Assembly: GCA_017450645.1 (NCBI GenBank)
Contig: JAFSTE010000006.1
Location: forward strand, 1 to 64,000
Length of the DNA stretch: 64,000 nt
Source: Eubacterium sp.
GTDB lineage: Bacteria; Bacillota; Clostridia; Oscillospirales; Acutalibacteraceae
Reading direction: 5' to 3'
The notes under the pieces are model-generated. The model worked only from the letters and a program-made list of their open reading frames with translations, did not search any database and was not told the origin of the DNA. Shown here piece after piece: positions 42,848 through 53,509 of the stretch. The position numbers were made by a program, and so were the translations under genes. Positions within the stretch are counted from its first letter, which is position 1. Every line of letters starts with the position of its first letter.

Positions 42848-44674
42848 ATGGAAAGAACGAACATAAAAAACATAGCAATTATCGCGCATGTTGACCATGG
42901 CAAGACCACGCTTGTTGACGAAATGCTGCACCAGAGCGGCATCTTTCGCGATAACGAGGTCGTATCCGAAAGGGTTATGGACTCAAACGACCTCGAAAGA
43001 GAGCGCGGTATCACAATTCTTTCAAAAAACACGGCAATACACTACAAGGACACCAAAATCAACATTGTTGACACACCGGGTCACGCGGATTTCGGCGGCG
43101 AGGTTGAGCGAATTCTGACTATGGTTGACGGCGTTTTACTGCTTGTTGACGCGTTCGAGGGCTGTATGCCGCAGACGAGATTTGTACTTAGCAAGGCGCT
43201 CGCGCTTCGTAAGACTCCGCTGGTTGTTGTAAACAAGGTTGACCGCGACGGCGCACGACCCGAGGAGGTTGTGGACGAGGTGCTTGACCTGTTTATCGAG
43301 CTTGGCGCGGACGACGACCAGATTGATTTCCCCGTGGTTTACGCCTCTGCAAGAAACGGATATTCGAGCCTTGACCCCGACGCGCGTGAGGGCGATATGC
43401 GTCCGCTGCTCGATGCAATTTTAGAGCATATTCCGTCGCCCGAGGGCGATATTGACGGCGCGGCACAGATACTGTTTTCGTCGCTTGAATACGACGATTA
43501 TGTAGGCAGAATCGGTATCGGCAGGGTTGAGCGCGGCACTATTAAAGTTAACACGCCGTATGTGCTTTGTAAGCAGGACGGCAGCACCGAAAACATTAAG
43601 TTTTCACAGCTTTATCAGTTCGACGGATTAAAGAGAGTATCCTGCAACGAAGCGTCCTTCGGCGACCTCGTGTGCGTTGCGGGCGTGCCGGATATCAATA
43701 TCGGCGAAACCGCGTGCGACCCCGAAAACATTGAGCCGCTGCCGTTTGTAAAGATTGACGAGCCGACTATCAGTATGAATTTTATTGTTAACGACTCGCC
43801 CTTTGCAGGCCGCGAGGGCAAGTATGTTACCTCGCGTAATCTGCGCGACAGACTATTTAAAGAGGTCGAAACCAATGTGTCGATGCGCGTTGAAGAAACC
43901 GACAGTATGGACACCTTTAAGGTATCGGGCAGGGGCGAACTGCATCTTTCGATACTTATAGAAACAATGCGCCGCGAGAACTACGAATTTGCGGTATCGC
44001 GCCCGCAGGTTATACTAAAGAAAGACGCGAAAACGGGTCAGATGCTCGAGCCCGTTGAAACCGCGATAATTGAAGTGCCCGAGGAATATGTGGGCGCGGT
44101 TATGGAAAAGCTCTGCTCGCGCAAGGGCGAGATAGAGAATATGGACACGCGCTCAACGGGTATGACTCACCTTGAAATTAAAATCCCGTCGCGCGGACTT
44201 ATCGGCTACCGCAGCGAGTTTTTAACCGACACTAACGGTAACGGAATTATGAACCAGCTGTTTTCGGGCTACGAGCCATACAAGGGCGATATCGAAACGC
44301 GAAACAGAGGTTCTATAGTCGCTCACGAAACGGGTACTACCACCGGCTACGGACTTTGGAACACGCAGGACAGGGGTAAGCTGTTTATCGGACCCGGCGT
44401 TGATGTGTACGAGGGAATGATTGTCGGCGAGTGCGCAAAGGACGAGGACATCGTTTGTAATGTGTGCAAGAAAAAGCATGTTACCAACACCAGAGCCAGC
44501 GGCTCCGACGAAGCGCTAAAGCTCGTTCCGCCAAGCGTTCTGTCGCTCGAGCAGAGTATGGAATTCCTCGCGGACGACGAGCTTTTAGAGGTAACGCCGA
44601 AGAGCATTCGCCTTAGAAAAACTATACTTAATAAAGAGCTCAGACTCAAAGCGGAGAGCCGAGCTAAAAAGTGA
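42848..44674 (+). CDS. typA: Ribosome-associated GTPase TypA/BipA
   Basis: 608 residues. P-loop IAHVDHGKTTLVDEML, switch I region RERGITI, DTPGHADFGGEVER (G3), NKVDR (G4), then domain 2, EF-G-like domains and the C-terminal domain specific to BipA. It binds the ribosome and helps assembly and stress response. Starts 14 bp after glnS, likely the same transcript. Confidence 0.96.
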   Translation: MERTNIKNIAIIAHVDHGKTTLVDEMLHQSGIFRDNEVVSERVMDSNDLERERGITILSKNTAIHYKDTKINIVDTPGHADFGGEVERILTMVDGVLLLVDAFEGCMPQTRFVLSKALALRKTPLVVVNKVDRDGARPEEVVDEVLDLFIELGADDDQIDFPVVYASARNGYSSLDPDAREGDMRPLLDAILEHIPSPEGDIDGAAQILFSSLEYDDYVGRIGIGRVERGTIKVNTPYVLCKQDGSTENIKFSQLYQFDGLKRVSCNEASFGDLVCVAGVPDINIGETACDPENIEPLPFVKIDEPTISMNFIVNDSPFAGREGKYVTSRNLRDRLFKEVETNVSMRVEETDSMDTFKVSGRGELHLSILIETMRRENYEFAVSRPQVILKKDAKTGQMLEPVETAIIEVPEEYVGAVMEKLCSRKGEIENMDTRSTGMTHLEIKIPSRGLIGYRSEFLTDTNGNGIMNQLFSGYEPYKGDIETRNRGSIVAHETGTTTGYGLWNTQDRGKLFIGPGVDVYEGMIVGECAKDEDIVCNVCKKKHVTNTRASGSDEALKLVPPSVLSLEQSMEFLADDELLEVTPKSIRLRKTILNKELRLKAESRAKK

Positions 44675-44676
44675 TT

Positions 44677-45708
44677 ATGGATAAAGCAGGACTTTATTTT
44701 CACATACCTTTTTGTAAAAACAAATGCCCGTACTGCGACTTTTTCAGCACGAAATACTGTGAAAGCGCAGCACGGGATTATTGCGCTTTGCTGCAAAATG
44801 AGATAAAAAAATATACGGGCGAATTCGACACCGTATATTTCGGCGGCGGCACGCCGAGTATTATTCCGAGTGAACTTACAGGCGACATTTTAAGCGCCGC
44901 GAGGTCGCAGTTTAGTATAGATAAAAACAGCGAAATTACGATAGAATGTAACCCGCGCGAAAACCTTAAGGACGCGTTTTTAGCGTACAAAAGCTACGGC
45001 ATAAACAGAGTTAGCATAGGTATGCAAAGCGCGGTGGATAAGGAGCGTTTCGCCCTCGGCAGAAGCGCCGGCAAAAGCGAGGTGGCGCGCACCGTAAGCG
45101 ACGCCAAGGACAGCGGGATTGACAACATCAGCCTTGACTTAATGCTCGGAATACCTAATCAGACGCTGAGTTCGCTTGACGAAAGCTTTGAGTTTATCGA
45201 CAAAATGAAGGTGCAGCACATATCGGCGTATATGCTTAAAATCGAGGAGGGCACTAAGTTTTTTGAGATGCAGGAGCGACTGCCTCTGCCCTCTGACGAC
45301 GAGGTAAGCGAGATGTACCTTAAGACCGTTGAGGTGTTGCGGCAGCTAGGTTTTGAGCAGTATGAGATAAGTAATTTTGCGAAACCGGGATACGAAAGCC
45401 GTCATAATTTAAAGTACTGGGAGCTTGCGCCGTACCTCGGCATAGGTAAAAGCGCCCACTCGTTTTGGGACGGCAGGCGCTTTTATTATAACGAAAATTT
45501 TGAAATTATTGACGACGGAGACGGCGGCACAAACGAGGAGCGCATAATGCTCGGGCTTCGGCTGACAAAAGGCGTGCCGAAGGCGATTATTACAAAACCG
45601 TTTGACCATCTTGTAAAACTCGGTCTGCTACGCGAAACGAATGAGCGCATAGCGCTCACTCCGCAGGGAATGCTCGTGTCAAACGCAGTAATAAATAAAT
45701 TAATTTGA
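44677..45708 (+). CDS. hemW: HemW-type radical SAM protein
   Basis: 343 residues from the ATG at 44677; a GTG at 44671 overlapping the typA stop is the other choice. Radical-SAM Cys in FCKNKCPYCDFF, with Phe after CD as in HemW, not the extra Cys of HemN. YFGGGTPSI, ECNPRE and SIGMQSAVD follow. The HemW C-terminal domain is at about 290-343. It is usually annotated as coproporphyrinogen oxidase, but HemW is a heme chaperone. Confidence 0.88.
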   Translation: MDKAGLYFHIPFCKNKCPYCDFFSTKYCESAARDYCALLQNEIKKYTGEFDTVYFGGGTPSIIPSELTGDILSAARSQFSIDKNSEITIECNPRENLKDAFLAYKSYGINRVSIGMQSAVDKERFALGRSAGKSEVARTVSDAKDSGIDNISLDLMLGIPNQTLSSLDESFEFIDKMKVQHISAYMLKIEEGTKFFEMQERLPLPSDDEVSEMYLKTVEVLRQLGFEQYEISNFAKPGYESRHNLKYWELAPYLGIGKSAHSFWDGRRFYYNENFEIIDDGDGGTNEERIMLGLRLTKGVPKAIITKPFDHLVKLGLLRETNERIALTPQGMLVSNAVINKLI

Positions 45709-45733
45709 CGCAAAATAATATCGGGGTGATATT

Positions 45734-45898
45734 ATGAGCAAGTCAAAGAAAAACAAAAATAAAACCGACGAACACATCTCGGAGTGGCAGTCGAACCCGA
45801 CTGTGCACCCTGACAGACAGACCGAAATGGGCGTGCCGATTCCGTGTGAGCAAAATGTCGAAAACTCTAAAGAATACGGCGAAAACCACGAAATGTAA
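45734..45898 (+). CDS. Small DUF3787-like protein
   Basis: 54 residues, too short for many gene finders. A GGGGTGAT region lies before the ATG. It begins MSKSKKNKNKTDEHISEW and then has GVPIPCEQNVENSKEY, which recalls the VPIPxExxVExAKEW core of DUF3787, a family of small Clostridial proteins, some found on spores. A perfect terminator follows. Moderately sure that it is coding. Confidence 0.6.
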   Translation: MSKSKKNKNKTDEHISEWQSNPTVHPDRQTEMGVPIPCEQNVENSKEYGENHEM

Positions 45899-45901
45899 CA
45901 G

Positions 45902-45931
45902 AAAAAGCACTCGAATAATCGAGTGCTTTTT
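45902..45931. terminator. Bidirectional terminator
   Basis: AAAAAGCACTCGA, loop ATAA, TCGAGTGCTTTTT; it serves both convergent transcripts. Confidence 0.92.
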
Positions 45932-45932
45932 G

Positions 45933-46769
45933 TTATTCTTTACCCCAGTTTTTGATTAGATTTTCAAGCTCGTCGGGGTGGTTAGTTGTGATATTATCGG
46001 GTTTATTTACAAGCGCGCGCTTCATATGATAACTGCGGTCCACAGTCCATACGGACAGCTTATATCCGCCTTCGTGCAAAACATCCGAAAGCGTTCTGCA
46101 GGCGTTTGCGTGGTTACAGTTTATGCCGACTGCGCCCGTTTCTTCAAGCATTTTTAGGATTTTTTGCTGATAATCAAGCGAAAAAATCTTAATCCTTGAC
46201 GGGACATAGTTTATATAAAACTCAACATCGGGACATTTTTCATTAACATCCTTGGCGCGCCACTCCTCGATACCCGTAAGAAATACGCGGTTAAGCATTT
46301 TTTCCTTAACGAGCATCTCGTGCAAATCAGGGAGCAGTTTAATCTCTTTAATATCGAGATTAAGCCTGATTTTAGTATCTTTTACAAGCTTAAATACGCT
46401 TTCAAGCTCTACGCCGTTTGTGTTTGTCGGGATAATATCGTGACCCATAACGAGCGTGCCGTCAGGTCTCTGGCGAATATCGATTTCAATCACATCAACG
46501 CCGTAATCTATTGCTTTTTCAACGAACTCGATAGAGTTGTCGGGCGTATCAAAAGCGCCCGAATGAGCCGTAATTGTAAAATCCTCCACGAAAGACAGCT
46601 TCCTCTCATCATACGATTTTGTAAACGCGTAGCCCGCTACACCGATTACCATAGCAACCGCAACGAGAAACGCGAACACCTGGTACGAAAAATGCTTTGC
46701 CCAGGTCAGCGTCATATTACGCTTTAAAAACCGCTTGAATTTCTGTCGGCGTGTAAGTTGTTCAGCCAT
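45933..46769 (-). CDS. Membrane-anchored glycerophosphodiester phosphodiesterase-like
   Basis: 278 residues. One transmembrane segment at about 26-48, then a GDPD TIM barrel (about 63-275) with TAHSGAFDTPDNSIEF, VIEIDIRQRPDGTLVMGHD, LNLDIKE and a SVWTVD strand. The usual HRG and PENT motifs read HSG and PDNS, so the metal-binding Glu is an Asp here. It should cut glycerophosphodiesters outside the membrane. 17 bp after guaB, so probably co-transcribed. Confidence 0.82.
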   Translation of the reverse strand: MAEQLTRRQKFKRFLKRNMTLTWAKHFSYQVFAFLVAVAMVIGVAGYAFTKSYDERKLSFVEDFTITAHSGAFDTPDNSIEFVEKAIDYGVDVIEIDIRQRPDGTLVMGHDIIPTNTNGVELESVFKLVKDTKIRLNLDIKEIKLLPDLHEMLVKEKMLNRVFLTGIEEWRAKDVNEKCPDVEFYINYVPSRIKIFSLDYQQKILKMLEETGAVGINCNHANACRTLSDVLHEGGYKLSVWTVDRSYHMKRALVNKPDNITTNHPDELENLIKNWGKE

Positions 46770-46786
46770 TTTATCACCCTGTGTGA

Positions 46787-48325
<1,539 letters not shown>

Positions 48326-48328
48326 GAA

Positions 48329-50158
48329 TTATTTACACTTAATGGATTTTACCTTACTCCACTGTGAGTAGAAGGTGTTACCCGAAATCTTTTTATATGC
48401 TCTTACGCGTACATAGTATTTTCTGCCTCTTGCAAGCTTTTTAACCTTTTTAGAAGTTGTGCTGCTGCCTACAGAGTATCTTCTTACGATGCTCTTGAAG
48501 TTCTTTGACTTGGATACCTGAATCTGGTAACCCGAAGCAGAAACCTTACCCCACTTTACAGTGATGGACTTCTTCTTGGTAGAGAGCTTAACAACAGGTC
48601 TTTTCGGTTTGGTGGATGCAGCCAATTCCGCGCTGTATGCGCCGTAGAGCTTCCTCTTAGCTTCGTTTGTGAAGGCTCTGATTCTGAACTTATGCTTCTT
48701 TGCAGCCGCAAGACCGGTAATCTTAGCAGAAGTAGCCGTTGCGCTGTTTACGGTCTTAACGGGCTTCCAGTAATCGGATTCCTGACGCTCGATTACATAA
48801 CCGCTTACATTACCCTTTGCAGCAGTCCACTTAAGCGTTAGCGTTTCAGCACCTCTTACCTTTATCTTAAGGTTGCTCATCTTTGCAGGTCTGATTCTGA
48901 ATTGTCTGAACGAAGAGCCGCTGTAAGAATAATCGTTACCGTGTATCTTAGCCTTTGCTACGCCGGTGCTTACATTCTTAACATAGCTTACGGTGTACTC
49001 GCCCTCGTCAATATATGCGCCGCCGGAAGTTGTAACCGTAACCTGAGGAGTTTTTGAAGAGCCGTTATAAGTATAATTATAGTTTGAAAGTGTTACAACG
49101 CAGTTTGAAAGAAGGCTCGAGTCCTTGCGGTTGTAATCATAATCGTCTATCTTGCTACCGTAATTTCTGTAATAATAGTCGGTCTGGAACGGGGCCTCGG
49201 GGAGATGCTCGTAACCGATAGTCTTATTACTGTCGTCTACAATAAGGTTTTCGTAGTTTACGAGGAAATACTGATAAGCGTCGCCGAGACTATTATCTAT
49301 ATTAGAGTCATCCCAGGTAACATCAACATAGTAGAACGAATCGTTAAGCTGGATTAAGTTCCACGCGTGGCAGCCCTCGTCCGAGGTTATAACGCGAACA
49401 TTAAAGCCGAGCTCCTTACAGATTCTGTAAAAAGCGGTTGAATATCCCTGACAAACAACATTACCGCGCACAAGTGCACCGTACGGGCTGTACACATAGT
49501 CAAAATACGAGGAGGTTGTGGTCAGTGCGGCATCACAGTAGGTTGTTCCGTCACAGATATAATCGTGAACATATTTTACCTTTTCGTAGTCGCTTAAATT
49601 CATTACTTCGATTTTTCTTACAAGTTCGTTGACTACCTTATCAACCTCTTTTTCCTGCTCCGAAGTATCCCAACATATCCAGTTCAAATCGAGCTTATAG
49701 TAGTAATAACCATCGCTGTATTTCATTCTTGTATATGTATAGTTGCAATCCTTCCATGACCAACGCATATAGTCACCGTCGAGAGAGCTTATTGAACGCG
49801 AATCCTCGGATGCGTCGTTCATTGTATCAATAAGATAATATGCGCTGCTCTGGTCCGAAAATACTGAAGTAGTAAGCACATAGATTGAATACTTACTTCT
49901 TGTAATATAGCCCTTTGTAAAAATCTTATAAAGGTCCTCGCCTCTTGTATAGTAGGTGTGGCCGTTATAAGAACGCGATGTCGCCTTTGTTTCAGCAATA
50001 GCCTGCAAACTTCCCGAAGGCATTTCCACATCGTCAAAGTAATACGGGTTTTTAACCGTGTTGCTTCCGCTGTCAGCAGCGAGAGCAGGTGATGCGGGCA
50101 GAATTACTGCCGTTAACATCATTAAAACTGATAGTAGAATTGATAAATGCTTTTTCAT
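48329..50158 (-). CDS. Secreted transglutaminase-like protein with FN3 domains
   Basis: 609 residues. Signal peptide about 1-27 (LPASPALA). The transglutaminase-like core (about 190-300) shows the Cys in GNVVCQGYS, the His in DEGCHAWN and the Asp in YYVDVTWDD. Then a beta domain and two FN3-like domains (about 420-510 and 515-609). The C-terminal FN3-like part closely matches that of the LRR protein at 22992. It may act as a cysteine protease or crosslinker at the surface. It overlaps the aroK stop by 4 bp. Confidence 0.85.
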   Translation of the reverse strand: MKKHLSILLSVLMMLTAVILPASPALAADSGSNTVKNPYYFDDVEMPSGSLQAIAETKATSRSYNGHTYYTRGEDLYKIFTKGYITRSKYSIYVLTTSVFSDQSSAYYLIDTMNDASEDSRSISSLDGDYMRWSWKDCNYTYTRMKYSDGYYYYKLDLNWICWDTSEQEKEVDKVVNELVRKIEVMNLSDYEKVKYVHDYICDGTTYCDAALTTTSSYFDYVYSPYGALVRGNVVCQGYSTAFYRICKELGFNVRVITSDEGCHAWNLIQLNDSFYYVDVTWDDSNIDNSLGDAYQYFLVNYENLIVDDSNKTIGYEHLPEAPFQTDYYYRNYGSKIDDYDYNRKDSSLLSNCVVTLSNYNYTYNGSSKTPQVTVTTSGGAYIDEGEYTVSYVKNVSTGVAKAKIHGNDYSYSGSSFRQFRIRPAKMSNLKIKVRGAETLTLKWTAAKGNVSGYVIERQESDYWKPVKTVNSATATSAKITGLAAAKKHKFRIRAFTNEAKRKLYGAYSAELAASTKPKRPVVKLSTKKKSITVKWGKVSASGYQIQVSKSKNFKSIVRRYSVGSSTTSKKVKKLARGRKYYVRVRAYKKISGNTFYSQWSKVKSIKCK

Positions 50159-50655
50159 TGTGTCTCCTTTACTATTTGTTCTACAGTTTGTTCAATAGTG
50201 CTGTTGTCGCAATTAACGGTAACATCAGCATATTGTTTGTATAGAGGAAGCCTTTCCTCATACATTTGTTTAAGGCTTGTTCCGTTTTTAATAACAACAC
50301 CGCGTGTCGTGATGTTGCTTATGCGTTTTAACATAGTGTCAAAACTAAGATGAAGATAAATGACCTTCCCCATTTTCTTTAAATGCTCCATCGCCACGGG
50401 TGAATAGATTACCGAACCGCCCGTCGCGATAACAGTCGCCTCTAAATTAAGCTTTAAAAGCGCCTTTTCCTCGGCATTAAGAAAATAGTCAATCCCCTTT
50501 TCATCAATTATGTCCTGCAATTTGTTTTGCTCCAAACCCTGCAAAAGCAAATCAGTGTCATAAAAGTTTTTAAGCAGCGCCTTGGCGGCGAGCACCCCGC
50601 ATGTGCTTTTGCCGCTGCCCGGCATACCGATTAAAATAATATTGTTTTTATTCAT
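50155..50655 (-). CDS. aroK: Shikimate kinase
   Basis: 166 residues. Walker A GMPGSGKSTCG, the DTD of YDTDLLL, ATGGSVIY with the GG substrate loop, and the lid RLPLYKQYAD. Phosphorylates shikimate in aromatic amino-acid synthesis. It sits between nth and the transglutaminase gene, overlapping both by 4 bp, with no other aro genes nearby. Confidence 0.88.
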   Translation of the reverse strand: MNKNNIILIGMPGSGKSTCGVLAAKALLKNFYDTDLLLQGLEQNKLQDIIDEKGIDYFLNAEEKALLKLNLEATVIATGGSVIYSPVAMEHLKKMGKVIYLHLSFDTMLKRISNITTRGVVIKNGTSLKQMYEERLPLYKQYADVTVNCDNSTIEQTVEQIVKETQ

Positions 50656-51284
50656 TTAACTCCAACTTTTTTGCATATTTCTGCCATCGGGCAACCCTCG
50701 CATTTCGGCTTTCGCGCCGTGCAAGTATCTCGTCCGAACAGGACTATCCTATGGCAGAAGTCAGACCCCTCATCCTTAGGAACAAGCTTTTTCATTTGCA
50801 TTTCAATCTTAACAGGCTCCTTCACGGATACAAGACCTATTCTGTTAGAAATGCGGATAAAATGAGTGTCGACTACTATGCTTTCTTTTTTATAAACATC
50901 GCCTACGATTAAGTTAGCCGTCTTTCTGCCGACTCCGGGGAGAGTAATCAGGTCCTCGATATTATCGGGTACCACACCGCCGAAATCGTCGCGGATTTTT
51001 TGAGCCATGCCGATAATGGACTTTGCTTTGTCGCGGTAAAAACCGCAGGATTTAATGATTTCTTCGACATCGCTCTGCTTGGCATTTGCATAATCGTCAA
51101 GCGTTTTATACTTTTCAAACAGCGCGGGTGTTACTAAATTAACCCTCGCGTCCGTACACTGTGCGGAAAGGCGCGTTGCAACCAGGAGCTCGAACGGGTT
51201 TGACGCCACAAGCGAGCAGACTGCCTCGGGATATTCGGTTTTGAGTATCTCAATCGCCTTAAGTGTTCGTTCTTTTTTTGTCAT
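50652..51284 (-). CDS. nth: Endonuclease III
   Basis: 210 residues. Base-excision glycosylase and AP lyase for oxidised pyrimidines. Helix-hairpin-helix LPGVGRKTANLI with the catalytic Lys, VDTHFIRISNRIG with the catalytic Asp, and the [4Fe-4S] loop C-x6-C-x2-C-x5-C at the C-terminus (CTARKPKCEGCPMAEIC). Confidence 0.95.
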   Translation of the reverse strand: MTKKERTLKAIEILKTEYPEAVCSLVASNPFELLVATRLSAQCTDARVNLVTPALFEKYKTLDDYANAKQSDVEEIIKSCGFYRDKAKSIIGMAQKIRDDFGGVVPDNIEDLITLPGVGRKTANLIVGDVYKKESIVVDTHFIRISNRIGLVSVKEPVKIEMQMKKLVPKDEGSDFCHRIVLFGRDTCTARKPKCEGCPMAEICKKVGVK

Positions 51285-51303
51285 ATATAATATTTATCCT
51301 TAT

Positions 51304-51466
51304 TGCCTCCCTTGTTAAAGGGAGGTGGCTGCGAAGCAGTCGGAGGGATAGTCGTTTGATTTAATAATCAAATTTTCAACACATCTTAACAGGCGTTGAC
51401 CACCCCTCAGTCACTTCGTGACAGCTCCCCTTGGCAGGGGCGCCAAATCTGTTACTCGCTTCGCTC
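51304..51466. repeat. Structured intergenic repeat, family 1, copy 1
   Basis: 163 bp between rarA and nth. It begins TGCCTCCCTTGTTAAAGGGAGG, which folds as a hairpin, and continues with GCTGC/GCAGC and a long-range pair GAGGGATAGTC with GACCACCCCTC. A UUCG hairpin (GTCACTTCGTGAC) and CCCCTTGGCAGGGG follow, and it ends ACTCGCTTCGCTC. Copies 2 and 3 are at 52751 and 60588. It has no frame of its own. Confidence 0.85.
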
Positions 51467-51470
51467 AATT

Positions 51471-52730
51471 TTATTTTATATTCTCCCAATACTTTTTAAA
51501 TGCCTGCTCGGTTTTGTTGTCGCCGTACTCGTAGTAATGGGCGTTTTTAATAGCATCGGGCAGGTATTGCTGTTTAACCCAGTGGTTTTCAAAAGAGTGC
51601 GGATATTTATAATTCTGTCCTTTAACCTCGGCGTCCTCGCCGTCATAATGCTTATTCTGGAGCTGGCGGGGTATAGGTCCGGTCTTGCCGCTTCTTATAT
51701 CGCCAAGCGCCATATCAATAGCCGCCGCACCGCTGTTACTCTTAGGGCTTGTGGCAACTAATATAACCGCGTCAGCAAGCGGTATTCTCGCTTCGGGAAG
51801 TCCAACCATAAGCGCGGTGTCTACCGCCGCTTTAACTATAGGGATAATCTGAGGATAGGCAAGCCCCACGTCCTCGCACGCGCAAACGACAAGCCTGCGG
51901 CACGCGCTCGGCAAATCCCCCGCTTCAAGCAGCCTTGCAAGATAGTGCAGTGCGGCATCGGGGTCCGAACCGCGCATACTCTTTTGATACGCCGAAACTA
52001 TGTCGTAATGGTCGTCGCCGTCGCGGTCGTAGTGCATAGACGATTTCTGTACAAGCTCGCCCGCCGTTTCGAGCGTAACAATCTTTTTACCGTCGGTCAG
52101 CGGAGTCGCGAGGTAGCAGTTTTCCACCGTATTAAGCGCTTTTCGCACATCGCCGCCGCAGCCGTACGCAATTTTAGTAACAACCGCGTCGTCGTATTCA
52201 ATTTCGATATCGTTTTCGTCCTTTAGAAACTCAAAGCCGCGTTTAACAGCAGGAATAATATCCTCGGTTTCAAGCGCCTTGAACTCAAACACTGTCGAAC
52301 GGCTTAGAATAGCCGAATAGACATAAAAGTACGGGTTTTCCGTAGTGGACGCGATAAGCGTAATTTTTCCGTTTTCTATGTATTCAAGCAGGCTTTGCTG
52401 CTGGCGCTTGTTAAAATACTGAATCTCGTCGAGATATAGCAGTATGCCGTTAGGGGCGGTAAAGGTATCAATCTCGGACACAATATTTTTAATGTCCTGA
52501 GTTGAAGCGTTAGTGCCGTTAAGCTTCCTGAGCGTGCGGTTGGTTTTGTTAGCGATAATAGAAGCAACAGTCGTTTTGCCAACGCCTGACGGACCGTAGA
52601 ATATTAAATTAGGTATCTCACCGTTTTCAATCATATTATACAGCGCCTTGCCCTCGCTCAAAAGATGCTTTTGACCGTAGACATCGCAAAGCTCTGTAGG
52701 ACGAATTCTGTCCGCAAGAGGATTTGTCAT
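51471..52730 (-). CDS. rarA: Replication-associated recombination ATPase RarA/MgsA
   Basis: 419 residues. AAA+ ATPase: Walker A YGPSGVGKTT, Walker B YLDEIQYF, sensor 1 ASTTENP, then the lid and the tetramerisation domain with the conserved ALGDIRSG. Handles stalled replication forks. Its stop is 4 bp from the end of repeat copy 1. Confidence 0.94.
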   Translation of the reverse strand: MTNPLADRIRPTELCDVYGQKHLLSEGKALYNMIENGEIPNLIFYGPSGVGKTTVASIIANKTNRTLRKLNGTNASTQDIKNIVSEIDTFTAPNGILLYLDEIQYFNKRQQQSLLEYIENGKITLIASTTENPYFYVYSAILSRSTVFEFKALETEDIIPAVKRGFEFLKDENDIEIEYDDAVVTKIAYGCGGDVRKALNTVENCYLATPLTDGKKIVTLETAGELVQKSSMHYDRDGDDHYDIVSAYQKSMRGSDPDAALHYLARLLEAGDLPSACRRLVVCACEDVGLAYPQIIPIVKAAVDTALMVGLPEARIPLADAVILVATSPKSNSGAAAIDMALGDIRSGKTGPIPRQLQNKHYDGEDAEVKGQNYKYPHSFENHWVKQQYLPDAIKNAHYYEYGDNKTEQAFKKYWENIK

Positions 52731-52750
52731 ATTAATCTCCTAAACATATT

Positions 52751-52902
52751 TGCCTCCCTTGCTAAAGGGAGGTGGCTGCCGTAAGGCAGACGGAGGGATG
52801 GTCGTTTCCTGTAACATAATTTCTAAACACATTGACTACCCCTCAGTCACTTCGTGACAGCTCCCCTTGGCAGGGGCGCCAAATCAGTTACTCGCTACGC
52901 TC
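52751..52902. repeat. Structured intergenic repeat, family 1, copy 2
   Basis: 152 bp between queH and rarA. Same modules as copy 1 with a different spacer in the middle. The final module (GAGCGTAGCGAGTAA on the minus strand) encodes the last residues and stop of queH. Confidence 0.85.
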
Positions 52903-53508
52903 GGACATGCTGTAGATACATCCGCAGAAGTTCTGGCGGTAGAGGTCATACTCTCTGCTGAGTTCTATCGAGCGCTTATAGCCCTCTTTTTTCTTAAAGT
53001 CCGACGGCAGCCATTTTACGCCGTACTTTTCGGCAATTTTCATTCCGATTTGGTTAATCTTTTGCGAGTTTTTAAGCGGGCTTATCGAAAGCGTTGTGCA
53101 AAAGTAGTCAAAGTCCTTTTCGCTTGCAAGCTGTGCCGTTTTTTCAAGGCGCAACGCATAGCACCTAAAGCACCTTTCGCCGCCCTCGGGCACATCCTCA
53201 AGCCCCTTTGCGATTTGTTCAAACTCGCTGTAATCATACTCGCCGCAGATAAGCTTAACGCTGTTTTTAAACGGCATAGAATTTATCAGCCTTTGCTGCT
53301 CGTTAAAGCGCTTTTCGAACTCCTCTTTTGGCGAAATATTAGGGTTGTAATACAACACCGTTATGTCGAAATATTCGCTCAGGTACTCTAGCGTGTAGCT
53401 CGAGCAGGGCGCGCAACAGCTATGTAAAAGCAGCTTAGGCGCGCTATCAGATTCCGAAATGTCGGCGATAAGCTTATCGAGCTCTTTTTGATAATTAATC
53501 TTATTCAT
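52888..53508 (-). CDS. queH: Epoxyqueuosine reductase QueH
   Basis: 206 residues. Last step of queuosine synthesis. DUF208 marks: LLLHSCCAPCSSY (adjacent Cys pair), the Cys pair in ERCFRCYALRL and the C-terminal NFCGCIYS. The final SERSE and stop are encoded by the end of a family 1 repeat, so the native tail has been replaced. It starts 1 bp from the stop of the M23 gene upstream. Confidence 0.92.
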   Translation of the reverse strand: MNKINYQKELDKLIADISESDSAPKLLLHSCCAPCSSYTLEYLSEYFDITVLYYNPNISPKEEFEKRFNEQQRLINSMPFKNSVKLICGEYDYSEFEQIAKGLEDVPEGGERCFRCYALRLEKTAQLASEKDFDYFCTTLSISPLKNSQKINQIGMKIAEKYGVKWLPSDFKKKEGYKRSIELSREYDLYRQNFCGCIYSMSERSE

Positions 53509-53509
53509 A

